DNA of 64,000 bases from Nocardia sp. NBC_00565 (GTDB taxonomy: Bacteria; Actinomycetota; Actinomycetes; Mycobacteriales; Mycobacteriaceae). The notes under the pieces are model-generated. The model made no database searches. It saw only the letters and a program-made list of their open reading frames with translations, and was not told the DNA's origin. Shown here piece by piece: positions 33,971 to 55,846 of the stretch. Each line of letters begins with the position of its first letter. Within the stretch, counting starts at the first letter, position 1. The stretch lies in the NCBI RefSeq assembly GCF_036345915.1, contig NZ_CP107785.1, forward strand, positions 4,774,001 through 4,838,000, read 5' to 3'. Made by a program: the position numbers and the translations under genes.

Positions 33971-35416
33971 ATGGCGTCCGCAACAGCATCCGCACAGATC
34001 GGGGTTACCGGCCTGGCAGTCATGGGTAGCAATATCGCCCGCAACTTCGCCAAACACGGCTACACGGTGGCACTGCACAATCGCAGCATCGCCAAGACCG
34101 ACGCACTGCTCGCCGAACACGGCGCGGACGGAAACTTCGTGCGCTCCGAGACCATCGAAGAGTTCGTCGCGGCGCTGGAGAAGCCGCGCCGGGTGCTGAT
34201 CATGGTCAAGGCGGGCGATCCGACCGACGCGGTCATCGAGGAACTGGCCGCGGCAATGGAGCCGGGCGACATCATCATCGACGGCGGCAACGCCCTCTAC
34301 ACCGACACCATTCGCCGCGAGGCCGCGATGAAGGCGCGCGGGCTGAACTTCGTCGGCGCGGGCATCTCCGGCGGCGAGGAGGGCGCTTTGAACGGCCCGT
34401 CGATCATGCCGGGCGGACCGAAGGAGTCCTACGAATCCCTCGGCCCGCTGCTGGAGTCGATCGCGGCGCAGGTCGACGGCACGCCGTGCTGCACGCATAT
34501 CGGTCCCGACGGCTCCGGCCACTTCGTCAAGATGGTGCACAACGGCATCGAGTACGCCGATATGCAGCTGATCGGTGAGGCCTACCACCTGTTCCGCGAT
34601 GCGCTCGGCTTCGGCGCCAAGCAGATCGCCGATGTGTTCACGCAGTGGAATTCCGGAGAGTTGGAGAGCTACCTGGTCGAGATCACCGCCGAGGTGCTCA
34701 ACCAGGTCGACGCGAAGACGGGTAAGCCGCTCGTCGATGTGATCGTCGATGCCGCCGAACAGAAGGGCACCGGTCGCTGGACCGTCAAGTCCGCACTCGA
34801 TCTCGGCATCCCGGTCACCGGCATCGCCGAAGCGGTATTCGCCCGGGCACTGTCGGGTTCGCGTGCGCAGCGCAAGGCCGCAGTCGGCCTCGCCGCGGGC
34901 ACGCTGGGTGAAAAGCCCACTGATGTGGAGCAATTCACCGAGGACATCCGGCAGGCGCTCTATGCCTCGAAGATCGTCGCCTACGCACAGGGCTTCGATC
35001 AGATCGCCGCGGGCAGTGTCGAATACAACTGGGACCTGCACCCCGGCGACCTCGCCACTATCTGGCGCGGTGGCTGCATCATCCGCGCCCGCTTCCTCAA
35101 CCGGATCAAGGACGCCTACGACCAGAATCCGGAACTGCCGAGCCTGATCCTGGCTCCGTATTTCCGCGACGCGATCGAAACGGCCATCGACAGCTGGCGC
35201 CGCGTCGTCGCCACGGCAACCCTGCTCGGCATCCCGGTACCGGCCTTCGCCTCCTCGCTGTCGTACTACGACGCCCTGCGCGCCGAACGGCTGCCCGCCG
35301 CCCTCACCCAGGGCCAGCGCGACTTCTTCGGCGCGCACACCTACGAGCGCATCGACGCACCGGGCAAGTACCACACGCTGTGGAGCGGTGACCGCAGCGA
35401 GGTCGCCGCGGACTGA
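33971..35416 (+). CDS. gnd: 6-phosphogluconate dehydrogenase (decarboxylating)
   Basis: A 481-aa enzyme of full family length. It has an N-terminal Rossmann fold with GLAVMGSNIARNFA, an NADP-side Arg (HNRS), the substrate motifs GAGISGGEEGALNGPSIMPGG and HFVKMVHNGIEYADMQ (catalytic Lys and Asn), and the C-terminal helical domain. It performs the oxidative decarboxylation of 6-phosphogluconate to ribulose 5-phosphate in the pentose phosphate pathway, in the cytosol. It is followed by a strong terminator and is monocistronic. It looks like the only housekeeping gene in the window. Confidence 0.95.
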   Translation: MASATASAQIGVTGLAVMGSNIARNFAKHGYTVALHNRSIAKTDALLAEHGADGNFVRSETIEEFVAALEKPRRVLIMVKAGDPTDAVIEELAAAMEPGDIIIDGGNALYTDTIRREAAMKARGLNFVGAGISGGEEGALNGPSIMPGGPKESYESLGPLLESIAAQVDGTPCCTHIGPDGSGHFVKMVHNGIEYADMQLIGEAYHLFRDALGFGAKQIADVFTQWNSGELESYLVEITAEVLNQVDAKTGKPLVDVIVDAAEQKGTGRWTVKSALDLGIPVTGIAEAVFARALSGSRAQRKAAVGLAAGTLGEKPTDVEQFTEDIRQALYASKIVAYAQGFDQIAAGSVEYNWDLHPGDLATIWRGGCIIRARFLNRIKDAYDQNPELPSLILAPYFRDAIETAIDSWRRVVATATLLGIPVPAFASSLSYYDALRAERLPAALTQGQRDFFGAHTYERIDAPGKYHTLWSGDRSEVAAD

Positions 35417-35424
35417 TTCTCCCG

Positions 35425-35451
35425 GGGGCGGCCGACGAGTTCGGCCGCCCC
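35425..35451 (+). terminator. Terminator hairpin after gnd
   Basis: A perfect 10-bp GC stem (GGGGCGGCCG/CGGCCGCCCC) with a 7-base loop starts 9 bp after the gnd stop. No T-run follows, as is usual in actinobacteria. Confidence 0.6.
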
Positions 35452-35527
35452 AGTGGGCGGAGTCCGAGTCGTGTCGACTCCGCATGCCGCTACTGAACAC
35501 CACGGCTGATAAGCGCCAGATCCATGC

Positions 35528-35545
35528 ATACCAGTCCGGTATACT
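35528..35545 (+). promoter_or_regulatory. MazEF promoter and operator
   Basis: An inverted repeat ATACC-AGTCC-GGTAT (35528-35542) overlaps a near-consensus -10 box TATACT (35540-35545) that ends six bases before the antitoxin ATG, implying a leaderless transcript. The layout fits autorepression by the antitoxin or the toxin-antitoxin complex. Confidence 0.5.
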
Positions 35546-35551
35546 GATCGC

Positions 35552-35767
35552 ATGACAGTTCAGGTTGCAGTCCGTCTACCCGACGATATGGCCGCGTTCA
35601 TCGATGCACACACGACCAACCGAACCGCCTACATCCTTGCGGCCCTCGAACGCGAGCGGCGGCGCATCCTCGCCGAGGCCGATATCCGCGCACTCGCGGT
35701 CGCTGACGACTCCGACGCCGCTGCCGTCGCTGGTCACGCCGTCCGCACGCCGCTGGATGTCGAGTAG
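35552..35767 (+). CDS. MazE-like ribbon-helix-helix antitoxin
   Basis: A 71-aa protein starting with a ribbon-helix-helix strand (VQVAVRLPDDMAAFIDAH) and a helical C-terminus that should wrap the toxin. It binds its own operator and neutralises the MazF-type protein encoded immediately downstream; there is no gap between its stop and the toxin start. It is a type II toxin-antitoxin pair by order, size and overlap. Confidence 0.75.
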   Translation: MTVQVAVRLPDDMAAFIDAHTTNRTAYILAALERERRRILAEADIRALAVADDSDAAAVAGHAVRTPLDVE

Positions 35768-36067
35768 GTGCGCCCGATCCACCGGGCCCGACTCGATAAG
35801 GTGCGCCCAGCGCTGGTACTCACCCGCGAACTGATCCGGCCGCACCTGAATCAAGTCACCGTCGCCGTGATAACCACGACTATCCGAGGCCTGTCCACAG
35901 AGGTGGAATTGAGCACTCGCAATGGATTGGCGCAGCGATGTGTCGTCAACCTCGACCTGGTGCAAACCATCCCGGTCGCCGATCTCGGCGAGCAGATCGG
36001 ATGGTTCTATCCAGACCAAGAGGAAGGGCTCAGCGAGGCCTTGCGACTTGCCTACGACCTGAAGTGA
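35768..36067 (+). CDS. MazF/PemK-type endoribonuclease toxin
   Basis: A 99-aa MazF-like protein. RPIHRARLDKVRPALVLTRE is the usual first strands with the conserved Arg/Pro, followed by NQVTVAVITTTIRG and a C-terminal LVQTIPVADLGEQIG block. It cleaves mRNA at short motifs when released from the antitoxin. The start is a GTG directly after the antitoxin stop, so translation is coupled. Length is normal. The pair sits between gnd and the 3' end of the NRPS operon. Confidence 0.8.
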   Translation: MRPIHRARLDKVRPALVLTRELIRPHLNQVTVAVITTTIRGLSTEVELSTRNGLAQRCVVNLDLVQTIPVADLGEQIGWFYPDQEEGLSEALRLAYDLK

Positions 36068-36077
36068 TCGGATCCGG

Positions 36078-37442
36078 CTAGTCCCTGAGGGCGGTGACGA
36101 CTTCGTGGCACGACTCCTGCAGGATGTCGCGATAGTCGTCCAGGTCGGGGACGATCTCGGGATCACAGGCCACCGAGACGGTGAAAGTGTCGCCTGCGCC
36201 TACGAAGGAGTGGGCCAAGCCGATCTCCGGGAATACCGGCGGCAGCATGCCCGCGAAGCGAAACGGCTTGCCCAGCAATGACCATTCGGCGGTCGGCTCG
36301 CACCTGATGCTGGTCAGGATCGTATGTCCGTATGCGGGCGTCGCGGGGTCGGCGGGCGGCAGCGTACCGAATCTCGTCCGGTACGTGCGGCTCGGGAGTA
36401 GGCCGATCAGCTGGAGGCGGTTGAGTTCGCGGCGGCTCGACGGTGCGTGGCGGCGTGCGCGCAGGGTGGCCTCGACGGTCCGCGCACGATCGGCGAGATC
36501 GGGCTCGGCGGGCGCGAGCGCGACCGCGGCGGCGCCCACCCGATTCACACCCATCACGGCCGCGTCGGGCACCGCGATGGTGACGAGGGCCGCGAGGTCG
36601 TCAGGACACGGCTCACCCCGTTTTTCGAGATAGCGCTCCATGGCGCGCGAGATCGCGGTCAGGCCGACGGCCGTCACCGTGATCCCCGGTGTCCGGATGT
36701 CGCGCAGGTCCATGGGGATCGTCCGGATGGCGCGGTCCGGACCGATCCGGCGGTTGAGCACCGTCGGGCTGAGCGGTGGAATGTCGGGCCCGCCGTCGTC
36801 ACCGTCGCGGGCGATCCGGCGCGTCTCGCCCCGGACGCGGAGGTTGAAACGCAACATCTGCAGCGGCCAGCGCAAGGCGCCGCCCACCGCGGTGAGCCGT
36901 AGGCGCGGGCGCTTGGCGGCGGGCCCGAGCCCCTCGATCCGCAGCGGTGTGGGCGCTGACGCGAACAAGGCCTCCGTCAGCGATGTCATCGCCGGGCCCG
37001 CCATCAACGCATGACTGATATGCATCATCACCACGGTGCCCGGGCCGGTCAGCGTCGCGATGCCGGATACCTCGGGGAATACGTGCAACTGCCAGGCGCT
37101 GACCCGCGCGTCCAGCGGTCGCGCCAGAATGCTCCCCATCCGATCGAGGCAGTCCGCCCAGTCCAGGTCCGCGACCGCATGGATGACGATATGACTATCG
37201 ATCGGACTGTCGTCGACACCCCAGAACGGATGCCCGAGCCCGCCGGGCACCTCGTGGATTCGGCGGCGCAGCGGTTCGAGCAGCTCGGCCCGTTCGTCGA
37301 AATGACGGGCGATATCGGTGGCGGTCGGCGCTACGCCGCCCGCGCTGTCGAACACCCACCACATCGGCCAGTCGGTCACGCGCCCCGAGCGGGCGAAGTA
37401 GTAGTAGGCGGCGTCATTGGCCACCAACTGTGATTCGTGCAT
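36078..37442 (-). CDS. WS/DGAT-like acyltransferase with altered active site
   Basis: A 454-aa protein of the wax ester synthase/diacylglycerol acyltransferase family, related to condensation domains. The N-terminal part has the family start (NDAAYYYFARSG, then PLRRRIHEVPGG). The active-site motif HHxxxDG reads SHALMAG here (in MMHISHALMAGPA). One His is kept, but the first His is Ser and the Asp is Ala; a further His stands two residues before the Ser. The C-terminal region (HTILTSIRCEP, LAHSFVGAGDTFTVSV) is normal. It is third in the minus-strand run NRPS, AKR, acyltransferase, 129 bp after AKR. It may acylate the NRPS-derived alcohol, or be catalytically changed. Confidence 0.7.
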   Translation of the reverse strand: MHESQLVANDAAYYYFARSGRVTDWPMWWVFDSAGGVAPTATDIARHFDERAELLEPLRRRIHEVPGGLGHPFWGVDDSPIDSHIVIHAVADLDWADCLDRMGSILARPLDARVSAWQLHVFPEVSGIATLTGPGTVVMMHISHALMAGPAMTSLTEALFASAPTPLRIEGLGPAAKRPRLRLTAVGGALRWPLQMLRFNLRVRGETRRIARDGDDGGPDIPPLSPTVLNRRIGPDRAIRTIPMDLRDIRTPGITVTAVGLTAISRAMERYLEKRGEPCPDDLAALVTIAVPDAAVMGVNRVGAAAVALAPAEPDLADRARTVEATLRARRHAPSSRRELNRLQLIGLLPSRTYRTRFGTLPPADPATPAYGHTILTSIRCEPTAEWSLLGKPFRFAGMLPPVFPEIGLAHSFVGAGDTFTVSVACDPEIVPDLDDYRDILQESCHEVVTALRD

Positions 37443-37571
37443 GATGCTGCTCTCGTCGATCCGATGTGCTGCACTCTGCCATCACGTGGAACGGAATCGA
37501 AATCAGCTGCCGGCGTTGCCGATCCAACTCTCGGGTCCCCGGCCCTGTTCGACCGGGGACCGGGCATTTCA

Positions 37572-38504
37572 TCAGCCGCGGGACAATTTCGGCAGCAGGG
37601 AACGCCAACCACCCGTGCCCCCCGCCGCGGGCGGCGAACTCACCGCGGACAGGGCGGCGTATTCGTCGTCGGAGAGCGTGATGGTGGCAGCGGCGGTGTT
37701 CTCCTCCAGATGCGCCACGCTGGAGGTGCCGGGAATGGGCAGGATGACCGGCGAGCGCCGCAGCAGCCAGGCCAGCGCGAGCTGGGACGGGCTGGCATCG
37801 GTGCGCGCGAGGGTGTCCAGTGGACCACCGGGGCGGGCGAGATCACCGGTGGCCATGGGGAACCAGGGAATGAAGGCGATGTTGTTCGCCTCGGCGTAGT
37901 CGAGTACGTCCTCCGCGCTGCGGTTGACGAGGTTGTACTGGTTCTGTACCGAGACGATATCGGCGATCTTGCGGGCCTTGACGAGCTGGGCGACGGTCAC
38001 CTCGGACAGACCGATGTGGCGGATCTTGCCCTCTTGCTGCAGCAACGCCAGCTCACCGAGTTGGTCGGCGAGCGGCACCTGCGGGTCGATCCGGTGCAGC
38101 TGATACAGATCGATGCGATCGACGCCGAGATGGCGCAGGCTCAGTTCGAGCTGCTGGCGCAGATATTCGGGGCGGCCGACCGGAATCCACTCACCGGGAC
38201 GCGGCCGGGCCAGCCCGCCTTTGGTCGCGATCACCAGGTCGTCGGGATACGGGTGCAGCGCCTGGCGGATGAGTGTTTCGCTGACGAACGGACCGTAGGA
38301 ATCCGCGGTGTCGATGAGGGTGATACCGAGCTCGACGGCGCGACGAAGTACGCGCACGGCCTCATCCGGGTCCTTCGGGTCGCCCCACACTCCAGGCCCA
38401 GGGAGCTGCATCGTGCCGTAGCCCAGGCGCTGGACCGGCAGGTCACCGCCGAGGGCGAAGGTGCCCGAGGCGGCGGCGGGGCGTGGCTGGGCTGCGGCGG
38501 TCAT
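37572..38504 (-). CDS. Aldo/keto reductase
   Basis: A 310-aa AKR with the catalytic tetrad visible in order: Asp and Tyr in DTADSYG, Lys in IATKGG, His in QLHRID. The NADPH-binding end (SPVILPIPGTSSVAHLEEN) is typical. It reduces aldehydes or ketones with NADPH in the cytosol. ATG 38504 follows AAAGGA at four bases. It starts 46 bp after the NRPS stop, so it is almost certainly in the same transcript. Reduction of the peptide aldehyde released by the terminal reductase domain is a natural inference. Confidence 0.85.
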   Translation of the reverse strand: MTAAAQPRPAAASGTFALGGDLPVQRLGYGTMQLPGPGVWGDPKDPDEAVRVLRRAVELGITLIDTADSYGPFVSETLIRQALHPYPDDLVIATKGGLARPRPGEWIPVGRPEYLRQQLELSLRHLGVDRIDLYQLHRIDPQVPLADQLGELALLQQEGKIRHIGLSEVTVAQLVKARKIADIVSVQNQYNLVNRSAEDVLDYAEANNIAFIPWFPMATGDLARPGGPLDTLARTDASPSQLALAWLLRRSPVILPIPGTSSVAHLEENTAAATITLSDDEYAALSAVSSPPAAGGTGGWRSLLPKLSRG

Positions 38505-38550
38505 ATTTTCCTTTCGAACGGCTGGGTGAATGATTCCACGACGCGCCACC

Positions 38551-52848
<14,298 letters not shown>

Positions 52849-52960
52849 TTCCGGTACTTCACCTCTCACCTACGCCGAAACTGCCCACGCAGAACAGCAC
52901 CCGGTAATGAGAATGCGGTTCACGAAACAGACGACTATATCGTCGCGGGCCAAGCGCTCG

Positions 52961-52966
52961 ATTATA
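52961..52966 (-). promoter_or_regulatory. -10 box upstream of the NRPS operon
   Basis: The minus strand reads a perfect TATAAT about 113 bp before the NRPS ATG. No good -35 box stands 16-18 bp further up, so an activator may be needed. The rest of 52849-53413 shows no gene. Confidence 0.35.
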
Positions 52967-53413
52967 CGACCAGCAAACTTCTCACGCGTTCCCGAGAGTG
53001 GGGATGTGGCAGGATTACTCGCCCGAAGGGACGCGACAGCCCGCACTCCGCGGACTTCGACGGCCCCGGCGAGGCCGGCCCGGCGCTCCACCCATCAACT
53101 ACCTCCACTCCGGAGTAATGCACTCTCGCTATCATGATTCCGGCACGCAAACCTCCTGTCGCAACAAAATCTCCGCCAATTGCTCAGCACGCACGGACAA
53201 CCGCACCCCCATCCACTATCGCAGGTAACCAGTTCACCACCGGCTATGCAATTCTCCGACCGGTCCGCCCGGTGACCCGGCTGGTCGACACCAAAAAACG
53301 TGATCTCCGTAACACTTTCACGGTAGCGGAATAAGCGAGGCGAAGAATTTGAAATAACTCTCGCTCACAAATGGCTTACCTTGGAGCCCACTCCAGGCGA
53401 TTGCCGAGTTCGC

Positions 53414-53512
53414 ATGAGCGAAGTGTGGTTCATCACCGGCGCCTGGCCAGGCTTCGGCCGCGAGTGGACGCTCGCCGTCCGGGAGCGCGGCGACCGTGTC
53501 GCAGACACAGCC
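53414..53512 (+). pseudogene. N-terminal fragment of a short-chain dehydrogenase
   Basis: The ATG starts MSEVWFITGAWPGFGREW, matching the start of SDR proteins of the VWFITGASxGFG type. The Rossmann glycine motif is altered (GAWPGFG) and LAVRERGDRVADTA follows. Homology ends abruptly at the terminator hairpin of the convergent 57-aa gene. About 220 residues of a normal SDR are missing, so this is a decayed relic. Confidence 0.55.
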
Positions 53513-53515
53513 AAA

Positions 53516-53553
53516 GGGGCCGTTCGCCGTCCGAGCGGATGGCGAACGGCCCC
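53516..53553 (-). terminator. Terminator of the 57-aa membrane protein gene
   Basis: A perfect 13-bp stem (GGGGCCGTTCGCC paired with GGCGAACGGCCCC) with a 12-base loop begins 10 bp after the stop of the minus-strand gene at 53564. On that strand it is followed by TTT. It would also stop read-through from the plus strand. Confidence 0.75.
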
Positions 53554-53563
53554 ACGCGGGTGG

Positions 53564-53737
53564 CTACAGCTTGCTGACGGTGGAGTTGTCCGAACCCGAC
53601 ACCGCCTTGTAGAGCAGGTAGAGCCCGAACACCACCGCGCTGATCACCAGAATCGGGAACAGCCCCTTGATCAGCGCACCGATGATGGCGAGTGCGATCC
53701 AAACGACCGCGACGACACCGATGATCTTCCAGAACAT
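53564..53737 (-). CDS. Small membrane protein, 57 aa
   Basis: A short gene with excellent signals: GGAGG six bases before the ATG and a strong terminator after the TAG. The product begins MFWKIIGVVAVVWIALAI and has two hydrophobic segments (about residues 4-24 and 28-45), then a polar tail ending SKL. No family is recognised. It lies alone between an SDR fragment and the halogenase region, and could be a small stress or envelope protein. Confidence 0.7.
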   Translation of the reverse strand: MFWKIIGVVAVVWIALAIIGALIKGLFPILVISAVVFGLYLLYKAVSGSDNSTVSKL

Positions 53738-54022
53738 TTCATGCCTCCAGGAGTCTCAGGCGAACCGCCATTCCGACGATCCGACTCCTCCATGCTGGCA
53801 GTCGCACAATGATAAATCACCAGCTCAGCACCGATATCCGGGTGAAGTTCAGGGTTCACCCCGACGTCGCACCACGCCGCCTTCGCCGCGTGGAACCGCG
53901 ACGGCCGCGAAGCCGAGCGGATCCGCCGTCACACGAACGCCGGTGCCGCTACAGTGGATCCGTCCCGATCGCTGAGCGTTCCCAGCGACAGCGGCCTTCC
54001 GCACCGAAGCGTATGTTCTTGC

Positions 54023-54047
54023 GACACAATGTGATCGTTGTTGTGTC
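54023..54047. promoter_or_regulatory. Inverted repeat upstream of the MetE-like gene
   Basis: GACACAA (54023-54029) and TTGTGTC (54041-54047) are perfect complements separated by 11 bp, 28 bp before the start at 54075. It is a candidate operator. Otherwise 53738-54074 holds nothing recognised. Confidence 0.4.
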
Positions 54048-54074
54048 CGCATCTAGAAAGTAGGCGAGCTACGT

Positions 54075-55184
54075 ATGACCAGATACGCGCATTTTGTCGG
54101 CACTCTGCCTACGGAACTGATGACCAGCGATAGCGCCGTCATGCAATGGTTCGCCGACCGCGTCGAGGGCCGGCCGACCACCGCGGTGCCCTGCGACCTG
54201 GATCCGGACTGGATCTTGGACTATCTGCGTGCACGCAAGGACGCCGACGTCTTCGAAGTCGTCCAGGCGGGTGAGTTCGCCGACTACTCGGACTTCCCCA
54301 GCTACGGTCTGCGCTCTGGCCGCAAGCTGGAACCACAGCATGTGTCGATGGGCCGGGTCGAACGAATCGGTAACGTCGTCACCGCATTCGAAGCCTTGCA
54401 GGGCAGCCGTCCGGCGCTGGCCGAGACGAAAGTCCAGATAAGCCAACCCAATCCGCTGGATCTCGCGATGTTCGTCTTCGCGGGCGCGGCAGTCTCCGCC
54501 GGGCTTCCCGTCGGGCCGGCCTTGCGCCGCTCGAATCTGGTGGTTGCCGCGCTGCGGCAGCTGCCGGTGTTCACCGAGGCGATAGTCGAAGAGATGCGCG
54601 CGGTCATCGATCAGCACGGCGACCGCGTCGTATGGCAGGTGGAGTCGCCCATCGCGCTGTTGAGCATGGTCAAAGCCGAACAGCTGCATTCACTTTGGGC
54701 GCTTGCCCCGCTGGTCGCGCGGCAGCTCGCCGACTTTCTCGCGCAGATTCACGAGATCGGCGCGGACTCTATCGTGCACCTGTGCTACGGCGACTACCAG
54801 CACAAGAGCCTGCTCGCTCCGCGCAGCCTCGCACCCGCGGTGGCGCTGCTCAATCGCACTGCACGGCTGCTGAACACGCGCGGCGCCGCCCTGCCTCCGG
54901 TGCATATTCCCTGCGCTTTCGGTGCCGAGCCGGCACCGCTCGACCCCAGTTTCTACCGGCCACTGCGCAATCTCGACCCGGACTGGCGGGTGATCGCCGG
55001 CGTCGTTTCACCGGACTCTCCCGATGGCAGCGCCGCCGCGCTCGGTCTGTTCGAAGAGGCCGCCGGCCGAACCGCTTACGGTGTCGCCGGCGCATGCGGA
55101 CTCGGGCGATGCACGGTCGAGGCCGCGGAGCAGGCGGCCGCGACCACCCTTGCCGTGGCAGGCGCCGGCAACACAGGCGCCTAG
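54075..55184 (+). CDS. MetE/UROD-superfamily protein with zinc-type motif
   Basis: A 369-aa TIM-barrel protein resembling the C-terminal half of cobalamin-independent methionine synthase and uroporphyrinogen decarboxylase-like proteins. The MetE zinc ligands appear as His235-x-Cys237 (HLCYGD) and cysteines near 341 and 346 (GACGLGRC). It also has an early QISQPNPLDLAMF segment in the usual substrate region. A zinc-activated thiol or methyl transfer is possible. It is half MetE length and lacks the N-terminal barrel. It precedes the halogenase gene by 662 bp on the same strand with its own operator-like repeat, so shared function is uncertain. Confidence 0.6.
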   Translation: MTRYAHFVGTLPTELMTSDSAVMQWFADRVEGRPTTAVPCDLDPDWILDYLRARKDADVFEVVQAGEFADYSDFPSYGLRSGRKLEPQHVSMGRVERIGNVVTAFEALQGSRPALAETKVQISQPNPLDLAMFVFAGAAVSAGLPVGPALRRSNLVVAALRQLPVFTEAIVEEMRAVIDQHGDRVVWQVESPIALLSMVKAEQLHSLWALAPLVARQLADFLAQIHEIGADSIVHLCYGDYQHKSLLAPRSLAPAVALLNRTARLLNTRGAALPPVHIPCAFGAEPAPLDPSFYRPLRNLDPDWRVIAGVVSPDSPDGSAAALGLFEEAAGRTAYGVAGACGLGRCTVEAAEQAAATTLAVAGAGNTGA

Positions 55185-55681
55185 GGGCCTTACGGGCACA
55201 GCCCGCCAATCGCGGTGCCGCTCGCATGATTCCGTCGAGCGCACCGGCAGGGCAGCCCTCGCGTTGCCGACAACATCCGGCGAATGGGCTCCACCGCAAG
55301 GTAATCCGCGCAGGTCGGCTGTCGGCCGGGCATCGGCCGGGTCTGCGCTGAGTTCACTGGCGGATTAATTCTAGGTGGAACGACTCGTGCGTTCCGGGGG
55401 TCGGCCTTACTCTGAATATGTAGGGAGAGTGGGGTGATGACGATACGACACCGACCATCGCCGCCTGCCCGAGACAGTCCATGTGCCCGCCGCGGACCCG
55501 CGTAGCTGGGCAAATACCCTCCCCGCAACGGTTTTCACACCAGCATCGACGTCACACTGCTGCGACGTCCTCGTCATATCGCATGACGATGGTTCGGTAT
55601 GAAAGTCTCGTGCGGGGATATTCGCAACTCTTCAGTTAACTAACTCTGTCTCATATTTGGCGCCTAATTGCGTTCTCACAG

Positions 55682-55709
55682 TTGAGTATTCGTCATTGAT
55701 TGCTACAAT
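55682..55709 (+). promoter_or_regulatory. Promoter upstream of the halogenase
   Basis: TTGAGT (55682-55687), a 16-bp spacer and TACAAT (55704-55709) form a good sigma-70-like promoter in the locally AT-rich interval 55560-55730. The leader would be about 130 bases. No gene is seen in 55185-55846. Confidence 0.5.
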
Positions 55710-55846
55710 CTATGACGTGCGTCGTTACCATGGCTAATCAGCGGCAATACTTAGCTCGGGTTCGCCTACAGCCGTGGGCGACCCGGACTCGGTTCGGCCG
55801 CCGGTGCCGACGCACGACCTGTTGTCGGCAGTTCCAGGGAGTTCCT

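Noticed and set aside
33839..35503. 554-codon minus-strand frame opposite gnd
   Set aside because: It is fully antisense to a clear 6-phosphogluconate dehydrogenase and has no recognisable motif.
53433..53702. 89-codon minus-strand frame
   Set aside because: It overlaps the terminator and is in a different frame from the 57-aa membrane protein, which has a clear start, ribosome binding site and terminator.
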